The notes below the pieces were generated by a model that was not told the origin of the DNA, did not search any database, and was given only the letters and a program-made list of their open reading frames with translations. Positions 25,248-33,808 of a stretch of DNA of 64,000 nt are shown here, one piece after another. The translations under genes were made by a program, and so were the position numbers. The DNA comes from Dactylosporangium fulvum (GTDB taxonomy: Bacteria; Actinomycetota; Actinomycetes; Mycobacteriales; Micromonosporaceae), in contig NZ_CP073720.1 in the NCBI RefSeq assembly GCF_025137375.1, forward strand, positions 496,001 to 560,000, written 5' to 3'. The stretch's first letter is position 1. Each line of letters opens with the position of its first letter.

Positions 25248-28200
25248 TTGCGCAGTCGACGCCCGCCGCGAACGTCATCCGGGTACCTCGCACCGCCCGA
25301 CGCGAAGGTGCGCGGCTGGGAATGCCACAACGACGAATGCGGTACCGCCAGCGAGCCGACCGAGCGGCCGCCCACATGGTGGCCGCATCCCTGCCGCGCA
25401 TGCAACCGCCCGACCGACCCGGTGTTCGAGGAGCCGTGGGCGCATGACGCCCGTGGTCACCGCCTCCGGCACGACCTCCGCAGCGCGGACCCGTATCAGC
25501 GCACTCGGGCCGAGATCGAACTGCCCGTCTGGGCGTACCGGGAGGCCCGGCTCCGCGGCGACGACCCGGGAGCAGACGCGGCGTGGCAGGTCTTCCGGCA
25601 GACCAGGCAGCAGCAGCGCGACCGAGCCGACGACTGGTGGGCGGCGCAGGCGACCCACGAGCTGGTCAGCACCGCGGCAGCCTTCGACGACATCGACCGT
25701 GCGGTGCGCGAGGTGCTGGAATGGCATCCGCGGCTCGACACCCGCGACCTCGAGAACGACAACACCGGCCGCACCGACGTGCGCACCTTCGTGTCGGCCT
25801 GCACCCAGGTCTTGAGTAGTCCAGCGTCAGCCGCCCACCCGCAGAGGGCGGTCGTACGGGCCGCGCTGCGCGACATCGAGCACCGCGCCGGCGAGTGGCT
25901 GTCGACGTACAACCATGACGAGATCCGCGAGATCGACGACATTTACGCCATCCACGAGTCCGGCAATGAACTCGAGGAAGAGAGCGTGACGAACGTCGTG
26001 ACCGGCGGCCTGCCGGCGATCGCGGGCGGTCAAATCCTGGACCTGGCCGGCGCCGCGCTCACGGCCCTGGAGACCAACGACGACACCGCCGCCCTCAGCG
26101 AACTGGTGAGGCGACTGGAGCAGACCGGCGAGGCACCGAGCCTGCTGCACCTGCTCCAGGCCCGCCGTGCCGCGGCCACCGGCGCCCTACCGGCCGCCCT
26201 GCACGAACTCCAACTCGCCGCCCGGGCGACCGACCCACTCGCACCACGGCTACTCCCGCAGATCCACGCCACGGCCGGCACACTGCAAGCGCTGCACGAC
26301 CCGGCCGAGCTCGACGAGGGGATCGCCGCCTGCCGCACCGGCCGGCAGTCCGGCGTGCGGTGGTGGCGGCGCACCACCGCCGCGGACGCCGCACTTGCCC
26401 GGCTGCTGCTGTGGCGGGCGCTGCTGCCCGACACACCACCCGACCGGCGGGCGGCCGACGTGCGGGAAGCGGTGCGGCTGGCCCGCCGCCGATGCCGCCC
26501 CTGGCACCACCCGAGCGTGGACGAGCGGGTCGTCCTGCACGACGCCCGCGCCGCACGGGACGCCCTGTCCGGCGGCGACAACACCGGGCGGCAGCGGCGG
26601 GCCTGGCGGTCGGCGGTCACCAAACCGTCAACCGTCACCGAACAGGCGCGGCTCGCCCTGGCCTGGGCAACATGGGCGGTCGGCACCGGCGACCAGGAAC
26701 TGGCCGCGGAGGCGTACCAGCACCTCGTCGGGCTCGTGCCGCTGGACGCCGCCGCGCGATACGGGCAGAGCGCCAAGCAGCGGGTCCTCGCCGCCGCTCA
26801 GGAGCACACCGCGGAGGCCGGGTACTGGCTGGCCCGGACCCGCCGCTACCGGGAGGCCGTCGTGGCCCTGGAGACCGGGCGGGCGATCGGACTGAGCGAG
26901 GCCAACGGCCGCGACGACTCCGCCGTGCACGCCCGGCTGCGTGCCGCGGGCCAACACGAACTCGCCGAGGAGTACCGGCTGGCCCGCGCCGAGGTCGACC
27001 AGCAGGAGCGCCACCCGTCGGCGCGGCCGGGACACGCCTGGCAGCGGTTGCGCGACGTCGCGGCCCGGGCCGCCGAGGTGCTCGGCACCGACCCGCTCGC
27101 ACTCAGCGTCAGCTACGCCGACATCACCGCGGCCACCGGCGACGGGGCACTGGTCTACATCGCCGCGGCGAAGGCCGGCGGTTACGCCCTTGTCGTCGCC
27201 GCGCGGCACGACCCGCAGTTCATCGAGCTGCGCACGCTCGACCGTCGCACGGTCGCCCGGCTCGTGGCCGAGCTGCTGCCGCTGACCCGTGATGGTGCAA
27301 CGGTCCGCGGCGCCGAGCCTGTGCGCGACCTGCGGCCGACGTCGCGCGCCGTCGACCGGACCACCTCGATGCTCAGCACACTGTGGAAGAACGGCGTGCA
27401 CGATCTGGTGCTGCACAGCGTGCGGGGACGGGTGGTGACCTTCGTCCCGGTCGGGCAGCTCAGCCTGCTGCCCCTGCACGCCGCCGGCGAGCCCGGCACC
27501 CCCGGCGACACCTACACCGAATGGCGCCGAGCCGGCCACTTCTCCGCGATCCGGTACGCGCCGAACGCCCGCGGTCTGCGCCGATGCCAGGCGACCGTAC
27601 GAGCATTGCCCAGCGGCGAGCAGCGACTGCTGGCCGTCGACGTGGCTGACGCCGCCGGCGGCGGCGCGCACCTGCCGCACGTCGCGCGAGAGACCACCGG
27701 GATCGCGCGGTGCTGGCCCGGCGCCGTGACGATCGCGCACAACTGCACATGGCAACGGTTCCAGGACACCGCGGACGAGCACACGGTGTGGCACCTCGCC
27801 TGCCACGGTTCGGCGCAGCCACACTCCATTCTCGACAGCCGCCTGTACTTCGCCGACCGGCAGGTCACGCTCAAGGAACTCCGCGACGTGCTGCGGCCCG
27901 GGCAGCGGCGCCTGGCCGTGCTGTCGGCGTGCGAGTCGAACCTCACCGGCACCGCCCTGCCCAACGAGGTGGTCGGGCTACCGTCAGCGCTGCTGCAGGT
28001 CGGCTTCGCCGGGGTCATCGCGAGCTCATGGAAGGTCGACGACCTGGCCACGGCATACCTCATGACCGCGTTCCACCGGCAGTGGCGCGAGGAAGGGCAC
28101 GAACCGGTCGTCGCGCTGAACCACGCCATGCAGTGGCTGCGCACCGCGACCCGCGACGACCTGGCCGCCATGCTGCCGGACGTCGAACCGGGCGGCGACG

Positions 28201-28262
28201 CGGGCCCGTATCCCTATCTGGCGCCACGGTACTGGGCGGCGTTCGCGTACACCGGCGCGTAA
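25248..28262 (+). CDS. CHAT-domain caspase-like protease with N-terminal zinc-ribbon-like motif
   Basis: A 1004-residue protein. The TTG start at 25248 is chosen because AGGAGG (25236-25241) lies six bases upstream. Residues 26-52 carry Cys26-x4-Cys31-x17-Cys49-x2-Cys52, a zinc-ribbon-like set. The middle (about 200-640) is helical and TPR-like. The C-terminal CHAT domain shows the catalytic His853 in WHLACHGSAQP and Cys895 in LAVLSACESNLTGTALP. CHAT proteases are separase/caspase relatives; some are effectors of bacterial defence systems activated by a partner that senses infection. The gene is convergent with a helicase-nuclease operon, with 20 bases between stops. Confidence 0.88.
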   Translation: MRSRRPPRTSSGYLAPPDAKVRGWECHNDECGTASEPTERPPTWWPHPCRACNRPTDPVFEEPWAHDARGHRLRHDLRSADPYQRTRAEIELPVWAYREARLRGDDPGADAAWQVFRQTRQQQRDRADDWWAAQATHELVSTAAAFDDIDRAVREVLEWHPRLDTRDLENDNTGRTDVRTFVSACTQVLSSPASAAHPQRAVVRAALRDIEHRAGEWLSTYNHDEIREIDDIYAIHESGNELEEESVTNVVTGGLPAIAGGQILDLAGAALTALETNDDTAALSELVRRLEQTGEAPSLLHLLQARRAAATGALPAALHELQLAARATDPLAPRLLPQIHATAGTLQALHDPAELDEGIAACRTGRQSGVRWWRRTTAADAALARLLLWRALLPDTPPDRRAADVREAVRLARRRCRPWHHPSVDERVVLHDARAARDALSGGDNTGRQRRAWRSAVTKPSTVTEQARLALAWATWAVGTGDQELAAEAYQHLVGLVPLDAAARYGQSAKQRVLAAAQEHTAEAGYWLARTRRYREAVVALETGRAIGLSEANGRDDSAVHARLRAAGQHELAEEYRLARAEVDQQERHPSARPGHAWQRLRDVAARAAEVLGTDPLALSVSYADITAATGDGALVYIAAAKAGGYALVVAARHDPQFIELRTLDRRTVARLVAELLPLTRDGATVRGAEPVRDLRPTSRAVDRTTSMLSTLWKNGVHDLVLHSVRGRVVTFVPVGQLSLLPLHAAGEPGTPGDTYTEWRRAGHFSAIRYAPNARGLRRCQATVRALPSGEQRLLAVDVADAAGGGAHLPHVARETTGIARCWPGAVTIAHNCTWQRFQDTADEHTVWHLACHGSAQPHSILDSRLYFADRQVTLKELRDVLRPGQRRLAVLSACESNLTGTALPNEVVGLPSALLQVGFAGVIASSWKVDDLATAYLMTAFHRQWREEGHEPVVALNHAMQWLRTATRDDLAAMLPDVEPGGDAGPYPYLAPRYWAAFAYTGA

Positions 28263-28282
28263 CACGACGGGAGGCCAGGCGG

Positions 28283-29578
28283 TCACGCCGCCACCACCCG
28301 GTGCTGCTCCAGATGGGACATCACTGCCTGGTTGGCCTCCCAGCCGTCCGGGAACTTCACGACCTCGTTCAGGTACATCCGGCCTGTCGACGGGTGCGCG
28401 TCCAGCAGTGCTGAGATGCCGGCCCTCGCCACCACGATGCAGGCGTGCCGGTGCCTCGACGTCAGCACGCACAACCGCCCGGCCTCCAGGTGGAACGCTG
28501 TCGCGTCGCGCCGGCCGGACAAGGGGTGCCAGACCACCGTCACGTCGTACTCGCGGCCCTGCAGGCGGTTTGCCGTGTCGACCGTGATGCCGGAGTCGGC
28601 CGGCAACTGCTGGCGGACCGCCGCGGCCTGGTCGCGATGGGCGGTGCCGATCGCGATCCGCTCGGCGGTCACCGGAGCGCCGTCGGGGAATTTCTCCGAC
28701 ACCGCCACAGCGCCGCGTTCGAGCAAGCGCAGTGCCGTATCCGCGCACGCCTTCGCGACCTCGGCGTCGGTGCGCATGCTGTGCCGCGCCGGCAGTTCGT
28801 GCAGCGCCCAGCCGGAGCGGGCGGCCTCCGCCAGCGTGGCGTCGAGTGGAGACGCGCCGAACGCGTGCGTCTGGAAGGTCAACGAGCGGTCGCCGGGGCC
28901 GGTGCCCGACGTGAAGCCGGTGAACGGGTAGAACGCCTCCGACACCACCGGCGCGGCCGTCGAAGGGAGCCGCCACGACACCGGCAGCCTGTGGACGGGG
29001 ACATCAGTGTTGTGCCGCAGCAGCACTGCCACCGCGCTCAGTTGCGGGTCCCAGGACAGGCCGGCCCAGCGTTCGGTCTCCACCGTCGAGAACGGGTCCA
29101 GCTGACCCGGATCGCCGACGAACAGGGTCCGGTCGAAGCGGCCCGCGATGCGCAGCAGCGCGTCGGAGCGCATCTGGTACGCCTCGTCCACGATGGCCCA
29201 CGCCCACGAACCGTCGGTCAACATCGACCACTTGGCCGCCGTGCCGACGATCACCCGCGTCCCCGCCAAGCCTGCCACCGCCGTGTCGACGGTGACGTTG
29301 CCGTGCTTCGAGATCCGCGGCACCGGCACGTAGCCCTGCGCCGACAACCGGCCGATCGGGAGGTCCGCAGCAGCAGCCGCCAGGTTCGCGATGAGGTCGT
29401 CGACCTGCTCGTTGGTCTGGGCCACGACGGCGAGGGGTTCGCCCAGCCGGGCGAGATGCCGCGCGGCCCGTACGACCAACGTCGACTTCCCGGCACCGGG
29501 CGGGGAGTCGACGACCACGCCCCGCGCGGAGCCGGACTGCAGATCCTCCATGACGGCAGGGAACACGTCGGTGGTCAC
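28283..29578 (-). CDS. Superfamily 1 helicase (Upf1-like SF1B), nuclease partner
   Basis: A compact 431-residue SF1 helicase. Motifs in order: I, VVVDSPPGAGKSTLVV (about 22-37); Ia, VVAQTNEQVDDLIANL; II, AIVDEAYQ (DEAY rather than DEAD/DEAQ); III, FVGDPGQLDPF; IV, PVSWRLPST; V, ITVDTANRLQGREYDVTVV; VI, LCVLTSRHRHACIVVA. The motor is complete. No extra nucleic-acid-binding domain is seen, so specificity would come from partners. The GTG start at 29578 overlaps the stop of the gene at 29575 (GTGA). As the last gene of a four-gene unit with a Cas4-like nuclease, it probably unwinds DNA or RNA for it. Confidence 0.88.
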   Translation of the reverse strand: MTTDVFPAVMEDLQSGSARGVVVDSPPGAGKSTLVVRAARHLARLGEPLAVVAQTNEQVDDLIANLAAAAADLPIGRLSAQGYVPVPRISKHGNVTVDTAVAGLAGTRVIVGTAAKWSMLTDGSWAWAIVDEAYQMRSDALLRIAGRFDRTLFVGDPGQLDPFSTVETERWAGLSWDPQLSAVAVLLRHNTDVPVHRLPVSWRLPSTAAPVVSEAFYPFTGFTSGTGPGDRSLTFQTHAFGASPLDATLAEAARSGWALHELPARHSMRTDAEVAKACADTALRLLERGAVAVSEKFPDGAPVTAERIAIGTAHRDQAAAVRQQLPADSGITVDTANRLQGREYDVTVVWHPLSGRRDATAFHLEAGRLCVLTSRHRHACIVVARAGISALLDAHPSTGRMYLNEVVKFPDGWEANQAVMSHLEQHRVVAA

Positions 29579-31059
29579 GACCAGTCCTCCACGGCGTCCT
29601 CCTCGGTGGGCACGGGCGGCGCCGGTGGACCGCCGTGGGTCCACGGGGTCTCCTCGGCCGACGGGAACTGCCCGCCGGGCTGGTAGGCATCCGACACCGT
29701 GCTGTACGTGACCCGCTCACCCACCGCCGGGACGCTGCCGGGCGGCGCGGTGAGGGAGCGGCCCATGCCGCCGGTGAGCTCCAGCACGACGTCCAGGCCG
29801 CCGTCGACCGGCGTCACGGCGACGATGCCCGCCTGCTGCGAGAGCCGGGCCGGGGATTTCACCGAGACGCCCGCGCCCAACCGCAGCGGGTCCTGCGTGC
29901 GGACCGTGATGTGCGGGCGGAGCTTACGGCGGGGGCCCGAGGCGTCGACACGGTCGGGCTCGGCGTGGACGACGGTGCCGGCGAACGCCTCGCCGGTGAG
30001 CCGGTACTCGGCCATGACCAGCGGATCGTCCAACGCGCGCTGCGAGTCGAACAATGCCTGGGCGCGCTCCAGACGGCTGAGCCGGCGCGCGGCGGCCACA
30101 GCGCTGTCCCGGCGGGCCTGCGGCAGCGGGCTGTCCCCGCGCAAATGGCTGACGTAGTTGGTGTACACGTCGCGGTCGTCGGCCCAGCGGGCCACGACGC
30201 TCGCCCCGGGCGTGAGGGCGTTGAGCAGTTCGACGCCGCGCCACATGAGCTGCCACGTCGGCTCGAGCTGGGTGGTGAGGGCCGTCTCCAGCCTGGAAAG
30301 CGCCTGCTGACGGGCGACCGGATTGCCGTCCGTGCGTGCATATCGGTCGATGGCCGGCGCGAGCCGATCAGCGTCGAACGTCGGGTCGGTCGCCGGGCCC
30401 GCCGGCGGCCAGGTCTCCGGGTCCTCGGCGTCGAGCGCGGCGTCGAACGGGGAGCGCCCGGCGGGCGGGTCGATCCAGGCCAGCAGCGCGGCGAGGTTGG
30501 CGTCCTCGACGGCGCTCTGCCCGGTCGCCCAGTGGTCGCCGAGCGCCGAGGTCATGGCGAGCATCAGCGACGAGCCGGGGTGCTCGGCACGTTCGGAGAA
30601 GAACGTGAGCCACTGGCCGAGCAACGGCACGACGGGTTTGACGGCGTATTCACCGTAGGTCCGGCGCAGCCGGGTCGAGCGGCCGAAGAGGCGCACGAAG
30701 CCGATGCCACCCGGGTTCGGTACGAGCAACTGCGGCGCATCGGCGAACCGCGACCGCCCGCGCACGTCCTCCGCCTGCCGCGCGAAGCTGTCCACATAGG
30801 ACACCATGAGGCGGCCGAGCTCGGCGGCGAACGCGAATCGCTGGTCGCGGTTGCGCGGCTGGGGCACGATGAACAGCCGCGGCGAGTCCGGCCGGTCGCC
30901 GACCATCGCGGCCAGTGGAGCGTTGGCCTCGCCGGCGAGCGCGAGTGGGATGAAGACGAGCGGGCGCCGGCTGATGTGGGTGTGCCGGACCGTGGTGATC
31001 CGCTGGGCGGTCTGGTCCCGGACCGCGAGCGCCCGCGCGATGGAGGTCAGCGACGTCAT
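29575..31059 (-). CDS. Uncharacterised 494-aa component of the helicase-nuclease operon
   Basis: Soluble and without a recognised domain. The N-terminal third is mixed alpha/beta (SRRPLVFIPLALAGEANAPL, DSPRLFIVPQPRNRDQRFAF). The middle is helical and Trp-rich (EPTWQLMWRGVELLNALTPG, ASVVARWADDRDVYTNYV). The last 130 residues are beta-rich (KLRPHITVRTQDPLRLGAGV, GIVAVTPVDGGLDVVLELT), perhaps a small barrel, with an acidic tail. ATG 31059 overlaps the nuclease stop (ATGA) and its own stop overlaps the helicase start (GTGA), so it is made in step with both. It may scaffold the two enzymes. Confidence 0.8.
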   Translation of the reverse strand: MTSLTSIARALAVRDQTAQRITTVRHTHISRRPLVFIPLALAGEANAPLAAMVGDRPDSPRLFIVPQPRNRDQRFAFAAELGRLMVSYVDSFARQAEDVRGRSRFADAPQLLVPNPGGIGFVRLFGRSTRLRRTYGEYAVKPVVPLLGQWLTFFSERAEHPGSSLMLAMTSALGDHWATGQSAVEDANLAALLAWIDPPAGRSPFDAALDAEDPETWPPAGPATDPTFDADRLAPAIDRYARTDGNPVARQQALSRLETALTTQLEPTWQLMWRGVELLNALTPGASVVARWADDRDVYTNYVSHLRGDSPLPQARRDSAVAAARRLSRLERAQALFDSQRALDDPLVMAEYRLTGEAFAGTVVHAEPDRVDASGPRRKLRPHITVRTQDPLRLGAGVSVKSPARLSQQAGIVAVTPVDGGLDVVLELTGGMGRSLTAPPGSVPAVGERVTYSTVSDAYQPGGQFPSAEETPWTHGGPPAPPVPTEEDAVEDWS

Positions 31060-32183
31060 GCCGGGATCCCGAAGCACTCGTTGCGCAGGCGCATCGCTGC
31101 CCGCAGTACCATCGCGGCCTCCATCTGCTCCGGAGCGGGAGCGAGCAGGCCGCCGGCCAGGCCGAGCGCGGCCTCGACCCACTCGACGCCGCCGAGCTCC
31201 TCGCTGACGGTACGGCCCAGCGCGTGGGTCGTGCCGTGCGCCTCGCGGCGGCAGAAGTACGACATCTCGCACATGGACAGGCAATCGGGGGAGTAGCGGG
31301 CCGGGATGTGCTCCAGCGCCGCGCACAGTTCACCGACCGGCCGCGTGGGCCTGCCGTCACGGTCCGGCGCCAGGTCGAACGTCAGGTCGTCGTCCAGCGG
31401 CTCCAGCAGCTCGTCGATGCGGGTCATCCGGTTGAGCTGCCGGTTGAGCACGGTGAGCTGGCGGCGCACGTCGAGCTTCGTGGCGACCGCGTGGTTGGAG
31501 AAGTTCTCCGGGCAGACCAGCACCACGTCGTGCGAGACCCGCTCCGGGTCGAGGCCCAGCTCCTTCAGCAGTTGGCGCAGCGCCACGACGTACACGCCCG
31601 ACTGCACCGCCGCCGCGGCGACCTTGCCGCCGTCGGCCTGCCCGTCGATGACCGCGAACGACTTGATCTCGATGATGTGGAAGACGCCCTGGAACTGAAA
31701 CGCGATGAGGTCCGGCTCCAGGAACACCTGCCGGCCACCGACCGGCAGCCGCAGCAGCGGGTGGTCGAACAGCGTGCCGAACTCGTCGGTGCCCTTCGCG
31801 GCGGCGCCGAGCACCTGCCGGGCCAGCGCGTGCCGCACGTTCTGGCTCGTGTTGCCGGCGGCCTCCTCGAGGTCGTGGTACGCCACCTCGGGGATCGGCA
31901 GGTCGAGCACCTCCCGCAGCATCCGTAACAGCTCGGCGCAGCCGTTGGCCTTCACCTGCGCTTCGAACGCCCGGGTCCGGGTGATCGCGAACGGCGACTG
32001 CCCGTACGGCGGCGGGAAACCGACCCGGGCGGCCACCGTGCGCTTGTCGACGCCGGCGGCGTCCATGACGGCACGGCGGGCGCAGCCGGGGTTGCTGGTC
32101 AGCGCGGCGATCGTGCGGGCGTTGTGCGGCACGGGTGGTACCGGTCCACGCAGCTGATCGAGCCGCGATTCGGTGCTGTTCAC
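31056..32183 (-). CDS. Cas4/RecB-like PD-(D/E)XK nuclease with a predicted Fe-S cluster
   Basis: A 375-residue nuclease. The PD-(D/E)XK core is visible: Asp158 in FLEPDLIAFQF, Glu172-x-Lys174 in HIIEIKSFAV, and the RecB-family motif Gln194-x3-Tyr198 (QSGVY). Cys34 (NPGCARR) near the N-terminus and Cys301, Cys305 and Cys311 (DCLSMCEMSYFC) near the end form the split four-cysteine set that holds a 4Fe-4S cluster in Cas4 and AddB. No CRISPR array or cas gene is in the window. The GTG start is at 32183. It probably degrades single-stranded ends made by the helicase encoded two genes downstream. Confidence 0.85.
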   Translation of the reverse strand: MNSTESRLDQLRGPVPPVPHNARTIAALTSNPGCARRAVMDAAGVDKRTVAARVGFPPPYGQSPFAITRTRAFEAQVKANGCAELLRMLREVLDLPIPEVAYHDLEEAAGNTSQNVRHALARQVLGAAAKGTDEFGTLFDHPLLRLPVGGRQVFLEPDLIAFQFQGVFHIIEIKSFAVIDGQADGGKVAAAAVQSGVYVVALRQLLKELGLDPERVSHDVVLVCPENFSNHAVATKLDVRRQLTVLNRQLNRMTRIDELLEPLDDDLTFDLAPDRDGRPTRPVGELCAALEHIPARYSPDCLSMCEMSYFCRREAHGTTHALGRTVSEELGGVEWVEAALGLAGGLLAPAPEQMEAAMVLRAAMRLRNECFGIPA

Positions 32184-32214
32184 TGGGGCGTTCCTTCGCG
32201 GGGAAACGGTGGGG

Positions 32215-33000
32215 CTACGAGACCTTGCTGTCAGGCACCGGCTCCAAAGGGCTGCCGAAGAGCCGCCGAACGTCGTCGAGTTGCGTGCGGGCCCGAGTGG
32301 CGGCCGCTTCGCGGTGCGACCGGTCGACCGGTTCGTGTGTCTGCAATTCGGCGCGCGCGGCACGGATGACCATGTCGGGCTTGGCCGAGCCGATGCCGTC
32401 GGCGGCGCCCGGGATGTTCTCGGCGAACAGCCACAGCAGGCGGCTGGTCGCGCGATCGATCTCGGGAAGCCGCGCGATGTGCTCGGCGATGCTGACGGCC
32501 GCGTAGAGGAAGTCGACGCGCGGGCTGAGTGCGCCGATGATGCGCCGCTCCAGCGGCCACGTCGACACGGCCAGGAGGCCACGCGCTGCCGCGAGCCGGT
32601 CGGCGGTGAGTGCGGCGCACAGATAGTACGGCCGGGCGAACGGCGACGAGCGGAACGAACGCTCCTCGTCGCGGCGGAGGCTGGTGAGCTTGGCGCTGTT
32701 GATGTCCCCGCCGAAGCAGGCGTTGTAGACCTGGGCGATCAGTTTCGGCGCGGCCGGCACGGTGAGCAGGGTCAGGGCGCTGTGGACCTGTTCGCGCAGC
32801 GGCAGGAGTGACCCGCTCTCCCGCTGCGTCGGCGCCGGTGTCGCCTCGGGCTCGTGCGCCTCGTCCCACGCGTCTTCCAGGGCGCGCACCTCTGCCCGTA
32901 GCATCCTGACCCGCGGCAGGTCGCCGACGGACCTCGCGTGGCGGATCTCGGCATGCAGCGCGTCGATCCGCTGCTCCAGTTCCTCAACGCTGTCGGCCAT
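32215..33000 (-). CDS. Coiled-coil protein, first gene of the helicase-nuclease operon
   Basis: A 261-residue cytoplasmic protein. Residues 1-45 form a charged coiled coil (SVEELEQRIDALHAEIRHAR then RMLRAEVRALEDAWDEAHE). The rest is helical, including QVHSALTLLTVPAAPKLIAQ, DFLYAAVSIAEHIARLPEID and a basic C-terminal helix. No enzyme motif is seen. It lies 31 bases upstream of the nuclease gene. Its ATG at 33000 is only 18 bases from a pair of TTCCAGTAAT-like repeats, so the operon is probably controlled there. It could be a sensor or adaptor, but this is a guess. Confidence 0.78.
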   Translation of the reverse strand: MADSVEELEQRIDALHAEIRHARSVGDLPRVRMLRAEVRALEDAWDEAHEPEATPAPTQRESGSLLPLREQVHSALTLLTVPAAPKLIAQVYNACFGGDINSAKLTSLRRDEERSFRSSPFARPYYLCAALTADRLAAARGLLAVSTWPLERRIIGALSPRVDFLYAAVSIAEHIARLPEIDRATSRLLWLFAENIPGAADGIGSAKPDMVIRAARAELQTHEPVDRSHREAAATRARTQLDDVRRLFGSPLEPVPDSKVS

Positions 33001-33018
33001 GGTTGGGACAGTACCGTT

Positions 33019-33038
33019 CTCCAGTAATTTCCAGCAAT
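33019..33038 (-). promoter_or_regulatory. Two 10-bp direct repeats (CTCCAGTAAT, TTCCAGCAAT), candidate operator
   Basis: The two units match the three tandem TTCCAGTA units at 33259. They lie 18-38 bases upstream of the minus-strand operon. A third, inverted half-site TACTGG is at 33054-33059. Spacing of exactly one helical turn fits a regulator binding side by side on one face of the DNA. Confidence 0.6.
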
Positions 33039-33090
33039 CCCCACTTCGGGCAGTACTGGTATATGAAGAGGCTACAGAACGTTACGTTCG

Positions 33091-33107
33091 AGTGGAATGG
33101 TTCCACT
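33091..33107. promoter_or_regulatory. Perfect palindrome AGTGGAA-TGG-TTCCACT
   Basis: Seven-base arms with a three-base centre in the middle of the divergent control region between the operon at 33000 and the lipoprotein gene at 33354. TTCCA is shared with the tandem repeats on either side. It is operator-like and too short for a terminator. Confidence 0.5.
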
Positions 33108-33258
33108 TTCATCGAACCCGTTCCGCACCCGGAATGAATCCACCAAATGGCTGGTAGAAGCCCATCCGGCCGGAGTGATTGTCGTGGTGGAACCTGGCGG
33201 TCTGGTCCGGTTTGTCACCCCGACCATCCGCCTCGGACGCGGAAACACCGTTGCGTGC

Positions 33259-33288
33259 TTCCAGTAGATTCCAGTAAGTTCCAGTAAT
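33259..33288 (+). promoter_or_regulatory. Three tandem 10-bp repeats TTCCAGTARD, candidate operator
   Basis: TTCCAGTAGA, TTCCAGTAAG and TTCCAGTAAT follow each other without a gap, 66-95 bases upstream of the lipoprotein ATG. The same unit occurs twice at 33019, at the head of the divergent operon. Confidence 0.65.
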
Positions 33289-33353
33289 AGCCAGGCACTG
33301 ATGTGGTGCGGTCTGGAAGCCATCCGTGTTGTCCCTCGAAGGGTCGGTGCACC

Positions 33354-33758
33354 ATGCGCAAAAACTCCCTCGTCGCCCTGTCCGCCCTGTCCCTGTTCGC
33401 CCTCGGCTGCGGGGTCGACACCAACCAGGGAACCACCCAAGGCCCCGGCGTCGCGGACGCCGCCTCCAGCGCCGCCGGCGCTCACAGCGTCGTGTTCGAG
33501 GTGACCGGCAAGGGCGTCAGCAAGGCCAGCTCCGTCACGTACGGCATCGGCGGCAACTCCTCCCAGGCCAACGGCGCCGCGCTGCCGTGGAAGAAGGAGG
33601 CCACCTCCACCGACACGCTGCTCACCGTCAGCATCGTCGCGCAGTCCGGCACCGGCACCGGCACGATCACCTGCCGCATCACCGTCGACGGCAAGGTCGT
33701 CGTCGAGAACAGCTCCGAGGGCCAGTACGCCGTCGTCACCTGCTCCGGCAACGCCTGA
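33354..33758 (+). CDS. MmpS-like secreted lipoprotein, 134 aa
   Basis: The N-terminus MRKNSLVALSALSLFALGC is a lipoprotein signal with lipobox ALGC; Cys19 would be lipidated and the protein anchored outside the membrane. The mature part matches the MmpS-type beta-sandwich: HSVVFEVTGKGVSKASSVTY, then LLTVSIVAQSGTGTGTITCR and ITVDGKVVVENSSEGQYAVV, with two cysteines able to form a disulfide. MmpS proteins assist MmpL exporters in mycobacteria, but here no MmpL gene is near. The tandem repeats upstream suggest control shared with the divergent helicase-nuclease operon. Confidence 0.82.
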   Translation: MRKNSLVALSALSLFALGCGVDTNQGTTQGPGVADAASSAAGAHSVVFEVTGKGVSKASSVTYGIGGNSSQANGAALPWKKEATSTDTLLTVSIVAQSGTGTGTITCRITVDGKVVVENSSEGQYAVVTCSGNA

Positions 33759-33808
33759 CCGCACACACCGGGCGGTCGGTGTTCATACCCAACGACATGG
33801 GGGTCGAC

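Noticed and set aside
31056..32183. Reading the Fe-S nuclease as part of a CRISPR-Cas adaptation module
   Set aside because: No Cas1, Cas2 or repeat-spacer array is visible anywhere in the window.
33259..33288. Tandem TTCCAGTA units as a CRISPR or satellite array
   Set aside because: Units are only 10 bp, have no spacers and are three in number; an operator fits better.
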